From positions 1-64,000 of the forward strand of contig NZ_JBGUAX010000006.1 in the NCBI RefSeq assembly GCF_041821065.1: DNA of 64,000 nt, given 5' to 3'. Source of the DNA: Egicoccus sp. AB-alg2. Lineage in GTDB: Bacteria; Actinomycetota; Nitriliruptoria; Nitriliruptorales; Nitriliruptoraceae. Below, in pieces: positions 51,564 to 58,281 of this stretch. The stretch's first letter is position 1, and every line of letters starts with the position of its first letter. The notes beneath the pieces were generated by a model. It was given only the letters and a program-made list of their open reading frames with translations, was not told the DNA's origin and searched no databases. A program made the translations under genes and the position numbers.

Positions 51564-53210
51564 TCACTCCGTGACCAGCAACTCGTGCTCGAGCACGTGG
51601 GTGACGCTGAGCGTCCGGTAGCCACCGGCGTCGAACAGCACGACGACCTTGTCGTCCTCGTAGCGCGTCACCGTGCCCGACCCCCACTTCGGGTGGCGCA
51701 CACGTGACTCGAGCGGGAACGGCACGTCCCGCGGGTGCGGGTCGCGGACACCGGCGCTGCAGCGGTCGCAGTGCCCGCACAGGTCGTCGAGGTGCTCGCC
51801 GTAGTAGTTGAGGAGGAACCGCCCGCGGCAACCGTCGGTCTCCACGTACGCGCGCATCATCTCCAGCCGCGACTCCTCGTAGCGCTGCTGGGCCTGGTCC
51901 CGCTCGAGGGCGGCGTCGACCGCCGCGCGGGGACTCGGGGCGTCGTCGAGCTGTTCCACGCGACCGTCGTGGTGCAGGTGGAGGAAGCCGGCCTCTTCCA
52001 GCCGCGTCAGGCCGACGGTCAGCTCCGTGCGCGACAGCTGCAGCCGTTCCTCCAGGTCGACCGAGTCCACGTAGCCCTCGGCGGCGGCGACACCGACGGC
52101 CAGGTCCTCCAGCCGCTCGCCGTCGATCCCGCCGCCGGCGGCGAAGAACCGGCGCAGCCCCAGGTCTGCCTCGCGGAAGAACAGCACCGCCCGGGCCGGC
52201 TCGCCGTCGCGTCCGGCCCGCCCCACCTCCTGGTAGTAGCTGTCCAGCGACTCCGGGACCTGCGCGTGGTGGACGTACCGGACGTTGGGCTTGTCGATGC
52301 CCATCCCGAACGCCGGGGTCGCCACGACGACGTCCAGCTCGTCGTCGAGGAAGGCGCGATGGCTCGCGTCGCGCTCGTCGCGCCGCATGGCGCCGTGGTA
52401 GTGGTGGGCGCGCAGGCCGGCGACGCGCAGGTCCTCGGCGTAGCGCTCCGCCTCCCGCCGGGTCGCGACGTACAGGATGCCGGGCGCCTCGGAGGCCACC
52501 ACCTCGGCGACGACGGCCCGGCGCTGGACGTCCTCGTCGTGGACGCGCCGGACCTCGAGGTGGATGTTCGGGCGGTCGAAGCCGCGTACGACCAGCTCGG
52601 GATCACGTAGCCCGAGCCGCTCGACGATCTCCTCGCGGACCGGCGGTGCGGCCGTCGCCGTGAGCGCCAGCACCGTGGGGTGCCCGAGCTCCGCGATGGC
52701 GCTGCCCAGCCGCAGGTAGTCGGGGCGGAAGTCGTGCCCCCATTCGCTGACGCAGTGCGCCTCGTCGACGACGAAGAGCCGCACCCCGGTGTCGCGCAGC
52801 CGGTCGACCGTGTCCGCGTTGGCCAGCTGCTCGGGCGCGAGGAAGACGAACTCGACCTCGCCGGCGGCCAGCCGGTCGAAGACCTCCTGCCGCTCCCCCG
52901 CCCGCAGCGTCGAGTTGAGCGCCACCGCCTCCCCCAGCCGGTCGTGCTCCGCGATGGACTGGACCTGGTCGGCCTGCAGGGCGATCAGCGGCGAGACGAC
53001 CACGGTGGGCCCGTCGATCAGCTCACCAGCGAGCTGGTAGATGGCCGACTTGCCCGAACCGGTCGGTAGCACGACGAGCGTGTCCCGGCCGCCCACGACG
53101 GCCTGCACCGCCTCCTTCTGACCCGGGCGAAGGCGGTCGTGCTCGAGCAGGTCCTTGGCGGCGAGGCGAATCACGCCGGTGCGGGTGGGGTCCGCCGACG
53201 GTGCGGGCAC
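51564..53210 (-). CDS. recQ: RecQ-family DNA helicase
   Basis: This 548-residue 3'-5' helicase has Walker A LPTGSGKSAIYQL, DEAH motif VVDEAHCVSEWGHDFRPDY, ALTATA and QEVGRAGRDGE. A zinc-binding region has four cysteines (GCRGRFLLNYYGEHLDDLCGHCDRC). Instead of HRDC, a small C-terminal beta domain follows (SRVRHPKWGSGTVTRYEDDKVVVLFDAGG), which is common in actinobacterial RecQ. I chose GTG at 53210 for its GGAGA site. Confidence 0.95.
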   Translation of the reverse strand: MPAPSADPTRTGVIRLAAKDLLEHDRLRPGQKEAVQAVVGGRDTLVVLPTGSGKSAIYQLAGELIDGPTVVVSPLIALQADQVQSIAEHDRLGEAVALNSTLRAGERQEVFDRLAAGEVEFVFLAPEQLANADTVDRLRDTGVRLFVVDEAHCVSEWGHDFRPDYLRLGSAIAELGHPTVLALTATAAPPVREEIVERLGLRDPELVVRGFDRPNIHLEVRRVHDEDVQRRAVVAEVVASEAPGILYVATRREAERYAEDLRVAGLRAHHYHGAMRRDERDASHRAFLDDELDVVVATPAFGMGIDKPNVRYVHHAQVPESLDSYYQEVGRAGRDGEPARAVLFFREADLGLRRFFAAGGGIDGERLEDLAVGVAAAEGYVDSVDLEERLQLSRTELTVGLTRLEEAGFLHLHHDGRVEQLDDAPSPRAAVDAALERDQAQQRYEESRLEMMRAYVETDGCRGRFLLNYYGEHLDDLCGHCDRCSAGVRDPHPRDVPFPLESRVRHPKWGSGTVTRYEDDKVVVLFDAGGYRTLSVTHVLEHELLVTE

Positions 53211-53409
53211 GGAGGTCTCCAGAGGTGTCCCCGGCGGCCCCGGATGGGCGGCCGGTCGTGCACGATGCCGTGCCCCCCGCCGGCCGGGCCGCACCGCCAC
53301 CGGCGAAGGACGACCGGCCGCGCCGGGGCGGGCTGTGGGCTGTCGCCCGCCAGCAGGGCTACCGTTCGGGCACGCGACCGCCGTGCGGAGCGGCCCAGGG
53401 AGGCGACAG

Positions 53410-54099
53410 ATGAACCGTCGAGCGAGTCTGCCGGGTGTCGATGCCCTGTTCGGCACCTCGGACCCCGGCCTGAAACCACCGGCGGCCGCCAATGCGGAAA
53501 CCGCGCCGGAACCCCCGTCACGGCCGCTCCTGACGACCGATCTGCCGGAATCCGACGGCGTCCGAGGGGCGCGCGAACGCCTCGCCGGCCAGGTCGAGGC
53601 CCCGGATGCCGCGGTCGCCGCGCTGCTGCGGTGGGCCGCTGTCACCTGCGGTGCACGCACCGCCGTCGAAGTCGGCGCGGCGGGCGGCATCTCCGGTCTG
53701 ACGCTGCTCGAGGCCCTGCCCGAGCGCGGGGTGCTCACCTCGATCGAGCCCGACGGCCACGCCCACGGCCTGGCGATGGCCGCCTACCGCGACGTCGGGG
53801 CGGGCTCGCGGGTGCGCTCGATCAACGGTGAGCCGGCCACGGTGCTGCCACGCCTCACCGACGGCGGCTACGACCTGCTGCTCTGGCAGGTGCCCGTGGA
53901 CGACCCGCACGCCGTGCTGGGCCACGCACGGCGGCTGCTGCGGCCGGGTGGGATCCTGCTCGCCCGTGGGCTCGTCGCCGACGAGGTGGGGCCGGCGCCC
54001 GCCCAGCGGTTCCTGGCGGACCTGGTGGACGACATCCGATTCCGGGCGACGGTGCTCCCGGTGGACGGCGGCGTCGCGCTGGCGACACGCCAGGCCTGA
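53410..54099 (+). CDS. O-methyltransferase (Rv1220c-like) with altered metal site
   Basis: This 229-residue class I SAM-dependent methyltransferase has the SAM motif AVEVGAAGGISGLTLL and acidic SIEPDG. Where catechol-type enzymes have the metal-ligand Asp pair (FIDAD), this has LLLWQVPVDD, so metal-dependent catechol chemistry is doubtful. The first 45 residues are low-complexity and probably disordered. The ATG has a GGGAGG site. It is divergent from recQ; a TACCGT -10 box lies near 53361. Confidence 0.85.
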   Translation: MNRRASLPGVDALFGTSDPGLKPPAAANAETAPEPPSRPLLTTDLPESDGVRGARERLAGQVEAPDAAVAALLRWAAVTCGARTAVEVGAAGGISGLTLLEALPERGVLTSIEPDGHAHGLAMAAYRDVGAGSRVRSINGEPATVLPRLTDGGYDLLLWQVPVDDPHAVLGHARRLLRPGGILLARGLVADEVGPAPAQRFLADLVDDIRFRATVLPVDGGVALATRQA

Positions 54100-54138
54100 G
54101 CGCTCCGGGGGATTCCGACCGGCGCGGGCGAGCGGACG

Positions 54139-54528
54139 TCAGCCGTCGCGGTCGTCGCGCCGCCGGAGACGCTCGTCGAGCCGGCGCAGGAACTCCGGGT
54201 CGTCGTCGGGACCCCGCGGCGCCGACCGGGGCCCCGAGGCGCCGTCAGTCGGAGCGGGGCCGGACGGCCGCGGCCCACGGGGTCCCCGGCCCGGCCCGGG
54301 ATCCCGACCTGGTGAGGCGGCCGGCCCGCCGCCGGGCGACGCGCCGGAGCGCGACGGACGGCCGGCGTACAGCCACAGCAGCCCGCCGAGACCGATGACC
54401 AGCGCCACCAGGAGCGCCCACACGACCTTCGGCAGATTGCGGATCTCCCGCTCGTCGGTCAGGACGACGTCGAGCAGGCAGTAGAACGTGAACGCGAACA
54501 GCGCCAGGGTGACGAGGCCGAACCACAT
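54139..54528 (-). CDS. PLDc_N-type membrane protein
   Basis: This 129-residue protein has two membrane helices (about 4-24 and 36-54) with the PLD-nuclease N-terminal pattern (CLLDVVLTDEREIRNLPKVVWALLVALV). A long Pro/Gly/Arg disordered tail and a short charged helix (DPEFLRRLDERLRRR) follow. No phospholipase domain follows, as is usual for such stand-alone PLDc_N proteins. It is probably a small envelope protein. It stands next to the FMN reductase gene. Confidence 0.87.
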   Translation of the reverse strand: MWFGLVTLALFAFTFYCLLDVVLTDEREIRNLPKVVWALLVALVIGLGGLLWLYAGRPSRSGASPGGGPAASPGRDPGPGRGPRGPRPSGPAPTDGASGPRSAPRGPDDDPEFLRRLDERLRRRDDRDG

Positions 54529-54589
54529 GCCCGCGTTCCTTCCGCCGTCGTCGTCTCGATGGTACGACCCGGCGCGTCGCGTGTGGAGT

Positions 54590-55183
54590 TCAGATCCATC
54601 CCAATGGCGGGTAGGGGTCGTGGCGGCGCACCTGACGCAGATTCCGGGCCCACCAGGCCAGCACGGTCAGGAATCGGTCCGCCGCGGGGGCGACGCCGGG
54701 TTCCCGAGGGCGCCCCTGGGCGTCGAACGCGTCGGCGCCATGGAAACTGACGGTCTCCCGCACGACGACGGCATGCAACTCCGCGAGCACCAACCGCAGC
54801 TGCTCGGTCGCCCGCAGGCCGCCGGACACGCCGCCGTAGCTGACCACGCCGACCGGCTTGGCGAACCACTCCCGGCGCAGCGCGTCGATCGCCGTCTTCA
54901 GCGGCCCGGGGAAGCTGTGGTTGTACTCGGGCACCACCAGCACGACGGCATCGGCGCCGTCGACGAGTTTGCGGAAACGGTCGGGATCGGCCCCGATGTC
55001 GGCCAGGTCCATCAGCTCCGCGGCGAACCCGTCCCACGCGCCGAGCTGCCCCAGGAACCAGTCGGCGATGCGTGGCCCGGTGCGGCCCCGGGGCGTGCTG
55101 GCGAGCACGACGGCGAGGTCGAGCGGTGCCTCGCGTGCGTCGACGAGGGTGGGGGCGGTCGACCGGTCGACGGAAGACGGCAT
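54590..55183 (-). CDS. NADPH-dependent FMN reductase
   Basis: This 197-residue flavodoxin-like reductase has an N-terminal strand (DLAVVLASTPRGRTGPRIADW). The FMN-phosphate and ring contacts lie in VPEYNHSFPGPLKTAIDAL and SYGGVSGG. It reduces FMN or quinones with NADPH. I chose ATG at 55183 for its GAGGAG site; an in-frame ATG at 55210 is possible. It is driven by the MerR/SoxR-type promoter at 55238. Confidence 0.93.
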   Translation of the reverse strand: MPSSVDRSTAPTLVDAREAPLDLAVVLASTPRGRTGPRIADWFLGQLGAWDGFAAELMDLADIGADPDRFRKLVDGADAVVLVVPEYNHSFPGPLKTAIDALRREWFAKPVGVVSYGGVSGGLRATEQLRLVLAELHAVVVRETVSFHGADAFDAQGRPREPGVAPAADRFLTVLAWWARNLRQVRRHDPYPPLGWI

Positions 55184-55237
55184 GCGGACTCCTCGGTGCG
55201 GCGGGGGCATGGGGTTCGGTCCCGGCGCACGCAGGGG

Positions 55238-55268
55238 ACGGTAGGACCTCGACGTAGGTCGAGGTCAA
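55238..55268 (-). promoter_or_regulatory. MerR/SoxR-type promoter of the FMN reductase gene
   Basis: On the minus strand TTGACC (55263-55268) and TACCGT (55238-55243) are 19 bp apart. A perfect 9-4-9 inverted repeat gacctcgac-N4-gtcgaggtc (55245-55266) overlaps the -35 box and fills the spacer. It has the same layout as the promoter at 44531. It lies entirely between the surE stop and the reductase start, so it serves only that gene. Confidence 0.75.
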
Positions 55269-55286
55269 GTTCCGCGCCGTTGGAGG

Positions 55287-56129
55287 TCAGCCGGCCGACA
55301 GTTTGACGACCTCGGCTGCGTCGACGTCGGGTGCGGGCCCGTGCTCGACCGACGTCAGGGCGGTCAGCGTCACCCACCCGTCGAGGCACAGGGCGGTGTC
55401 GCAGTCCGGGTCCAGGCCGGAGCTGCGGTCGGTCACCTCCATGGTCAACGCTTCGCCCTGCACGTCGGCGGAGGCGAGGTTGAAGTAGCCGAACCGGTCC
55501 AGGCGAGCCCAGCGCGCGCCGCGCAGCCGGTCGTGGGGAAGACCCGGCACGTTGACGTTCAGCACCGAGGGGGCCGGGGCCGTCAGCAGCCACGCGGTGG
55601 CCTGCACGGCGACCTCGACGGCCGTCGCCCACGGCCACTCGTCGACGCGGTCGACGTCGAGGCTGACGGCCAGGCCGCTGCCCCCGAACGTGGCGGCGGT
55701 CAGGGCGCCGCCGACCGTGCCGGAATGGACCACGGAGTGGCCGGTGTTCATGCCCGCGTTGACGCCGGAGACCACGAGTTCGGGGGCCGGCCCGAACGCG
55801 CCCAGCGACGCCGCCATCACGGCCAGCCCGGGCGGTCCGTCGAGGGCGTAGGCCTCCACCCCGTCGACGTCCCGTCGTCGCAGCCCGACCCCGACGTCCG
55901 GGTCGTAGCGGCCGATGCCGGTGCCGGTCCCGCTGAGGTCGCTGGACGGCGCGGCAACCAGCACGTCACCGAAGCGCTCGGCCAGTGCGACGGCGAGCAG
56001 CCGCAGACCGGGCGAGTCGATCCCGTCGTCGTTGGTGACCAGGATGCGGCCCGCACGCCGCTCGACGACGGTCGCGTCCACCTCGATGCTGCCCTCGCGG
56101 TGGTGGCGCGAGGTCGGTTCGTCGCTCAT
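55287..56129 (-). CDS. surE: SurE 5'/3'-nucleotidase
   Basis: This 280-residue phosphatase has the metal motif ILVTNDDGIDSPGL and conserved SGVNAGMNTG. SurE removes phosphate from nucleoside monophosphates and some polyphosphates. It overlaps the PfkB kinase gene by four bases (ATGA), so these opposed phosphatase and kinase genes share an operon. Confidence 0.94.
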   Translation of the reverse strand: MSDEPTSRHHREGSIEVDATVVERRAGRILVTNDDGIDSPGLRLLAVALAERFGDVLVAAPSSDLSGTGTGIGRYDPDVGVGLRRRDVDGVEAYALDGPPGLAVMAASLGAFGPAPELVVSGVNAGMNTGHSVVHSGTVGGALTAATFGGSGLAVSLDVDRVDEWPWATAVEVAVQATAWLLTAPAPSVLNVNVPGLPHDRLRGARWARLDRFGYFNLASADVQGEALTMEVTDRSSGLDPDCDTALCLDGWVTLTALTSVEHGPAPDVDAAEVVKLSAG

Positions 56130-57073
56130 GACGTCTCCTCCAGGCGCTGCACGTCGACGCGGGTGAGCAGTTCGTCGATGAGGCCGGGACTCGCCCCGCC
56201 GCTGCCCCGGCGGGTGATGTTCGCGGCGCCGGCCGCCCAGGCGCGGGCGAGCATGGGCTCGACGTCGAGGCCCGAGGCGACCCCGGCCGCGAACACCGCC
56301 GTCATGGAGTCGCCGGAGCCCTGCGAGTCGACCTTCTCCAACTCCGGGCCGCTGACGCGGTACACGGCGTCCCCGAACCTGGCCACCACGGGCCGGTCCG
56401 AGCGCGACAGCACGACCGCCTCGACCCCGCGCCGCTGCAGGTCGCGCGTCACCGCCAGGGCACCCTCCTCGCTGCGATCGCCCTGCTCCAGCAGGCCATC
56501 ACCGGCGAGGTCGCCGTCGCTGACCTTCAGCAGCCGGAGCGGGCCGTGATCCAGGAACTCGGCCAGCTCCACGTCGTGGAAGTCCCCGACGACGGCCACC
56601 TCGTAGCGGGCGAGGTCCGCCGCCAGCCGGCCGTAGAAGTCGGTCGGGAGCGACCGGGCGTCCGGGAACTGCCCGGTCACCACGCACGTCCCCGCCGCCA
56701 GGGCCGTCTCCAGCGTGCGGTTGTACAGCTCGTCGACCTCGTGGCGGGTCAGCACCGGCGGGCGGCTGCGCGCCAGCGTCTGCCGCTCGTCACGGTCGCG
56801 GCGGTCGGCGACCTCGACCGGCGACGCCGCCGAGGTGTCGACCGCCTGCAGTTCGATGCCCCAGTCGGTGGTCAGGCCGCAGAACGCGCGGCCGCTCTCA
56901 CCACCGACCGGGGCGCAGACGACGGGCTGCTGGCCGAGCTGCCGGAGCATCCGCGCGATCCAGATGCCCTGCCCGCCGGCGTGCAGGTGCACGTCGTCCT
57001 CGCCGAGCGCGTCCTGCTCGATGGTGACCGTCACCCACACCGACGGCGCGAAGACCGCGATCGTCTCGGCCAT
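56126..57073 (-). CDS. PfkB-family sugar or nucleoside kinase
   Basis: This 315-residue PfkB kinase has GGQGIWIARMLRQLGQ near the N-terminus (the substrate-lid GG) and the anion-hole/catalytic motif QGSGDSMTAVFAAGVASG, whose Asp is the base. It is closest in outline to 1-phosphofructokinase/tagatose-6-phosphate kinases. The substrate is unknown. It is three bases downstream of an SDR gene and overlaps surE, so it is a middle gene of a three-gene operon. Confidence 0.9.
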   Translation of the reverse strand: MAETIAVFAPSVWVTVTIEQDALGEDDVHLHAGGQGIWIARMLRQLGQQPVVCAPVGGESGRAFCGLTTDWGIELQAVDTSAASPVEVADRRDRDERQTLARSRPPVLTRHEVDELYNRTLETALAAGTCVVTGQFPDARSLPTDFYGRLAADLARYEVAVVGDFHDVELAEFLDHGPLRLLKVSDGDLAGDGLLEQGDRSEEGALAVTRDLQRRGVEAVVLSRSDRPVVARFGDAVYRVSGPELEKVDSQGSGDSMTAVFAAGVASGLDVEPMLARAWAAGAANITRRGSGGASPGLIDELLTRVDVQRLEETS

Positions 57074-57076
57074 GGG

Positions 57077-57919
57077 TCAGATGATCGGCTTGCCGCCGGT
57101 GACCGGCAGGTTCGCCCCCGAGATGTAGCTGGCCTCGTCGGAGGCGAGCAGCACGTACGCAGGTGCCAGCTCGGCGGGCTGGCCGACGCGGCCCAACGGT
57201 GTGTCGGACCCGAAGCCCTCCACCATCTCCTCCGGCAGGGTCGCCGGGATCAACGGGGTCCAGATCGGTCCCGGCGCCACGCAGTTCACGCGGACGCCTC
57301 GGGGTCCGAGCATCTTCGCGAGGTTGCCGGTGAAGCTCAGGATGGCCGCCTTGGTCGCCGCGTACGGCAGCAGGTGTGGAGACGGCTGGTCCTCCTGGAT
57401 GGAGGCCGTGTTGATGATCGACGCCCCCGTCTCGAGGTGGGGCACGGCGGCCTTGCACAGGTGGAACATCGCCGTGATGTTGACCTGGAAGGTGCGGTCC
57501 CACTCCTCGTCGGGGATCTCCGTGATGTCGTCCCGAGCCATCTGGAACGCGGCGTTGTTGACCAGCACGTCCAGTCGGCCGAACTCGTCGACCGCGCGCT
57601 GCACGACGGATCGGCAGACCTGCGGGTCGGCGAGGTCGCCGGCGACGAGCACCGCCTGCTGACCTGCCTCCTCGACCAGGCGTGCCGTCTCCTTGGCGTC
57701 GTCGTGCTCGTCGAGGTAGCTGATCAGCACGTCGGCGCCCTCACGGGCGAAGGCGATCGCCACGGCGCGCCCGATCCCGCTGTCGGCGCCGGTGATGATC
57801 GTCTTCTTGTCCTGCAAGCGGCCGCTGCCCTCATAGGACGACTCCCCGTGGTCCGCGAGCGGACGCAGCTGGTCCTCGCGGCCCGGGTAGGGCTGCGACT
57901 GGGCGGGCGGGTTGCTCAT
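57077..57919 (-). CDS. SDR oxidoreductase, general-stress YhdF/YgfF-like
   Basis: This 280-residue SDR has a polar head (PYPGREDQLRPLADHGESSYEGSGRLQDK) that is typical of the general-stress subgroup. It has the cofactor motif TGADSGIG, NNAAFQ, and the catalytic Ser-Tyr-Lys (NTASIQEDQPSPHLLPYAATKAA). I chose ATG at 57919 because a GGAAGAG site lies at the right distance, rather than the ATG two codons upstream. It is first in the SDR-pfkB-surE operon. Confidence 0.93.
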   Translation of the reverse strand: MSNPPAQSQPYPGREDQLRPLADHGESSYEGSGRLQDKKTIITGADSGIGRAVAIAFAREGADVLISYLDEHDDAKETARLVEEAGQQAVLVAGDLADPQVCRSVVQRAVDEFGRLDVLVNNAAFQMARDDITEIPDEEWDRTFQVNITAMFHLCKAAVPHLETGASIINTASIQEDQPSPHLLPYAATKAAILSFTGNLAKMLGPRGVRVNCVAPGPIWTPLIPATLPEEMVEGFGSDTPLGRVGQPAELAPAYVLLASDEASYISGANLPVTGGKPII

Positions 57920-58281
57920 GCGCATCTCTTCCGTCGGGTCGTTGCGGGCCGGCTGGTGCGGTCCCGCAAGAGCCTGCGGCCGGATCCGGCGCGGTGGACC
58001 GGCCCGCCCCCACCCCGCTCTCACCGACCTGGTGGTGCTCGACTGGACATCCCGGGCTCGCCGGCGGCCGACACGTCCGGGTCGGGCTGGACGCTTGGCC
58101 GGTCCGGCGGCCCGCCGCCGACAAAGCGTCCAGCGTGGCGCCCGAGTCCCCGGCCGCCCGCCATCCCCGCTGCTACCAACCCGTGCGCGTGGGAGCGTGT
58201 GGGGCCGACCGGGGCTCCATGGGAGTGCGGCCGTGATCCGGCCGCCGCGTCCTCCTGCGCCCGGAGAGAGAGGCGACGCGC
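57920..58281. other. Divergent gap upstream of the M14 peptidase
   Basis: This 362-base gap separates the SDR operon and the peptidase. It holds the large inverted repeat at 58086-58134 and no protein-like frame. Promoters for both sides should lie here; TACCAA near 58175 is a weak -10 candidate for the peptidase. Confidence 0.5.
58086..58134. repeat. Perfect 11-bp inverted repeat with a 27-base GC-rich loop
   Basis: gctggacgctt and aagcgtccagc are exact reverse complements. The loop itself can fold (cggcgg/ccgccg). It lies about 150 bases upstream of the peptidase start, so it is an operator or leader-RNA element rather than a terminator. Confidence 0.6.
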
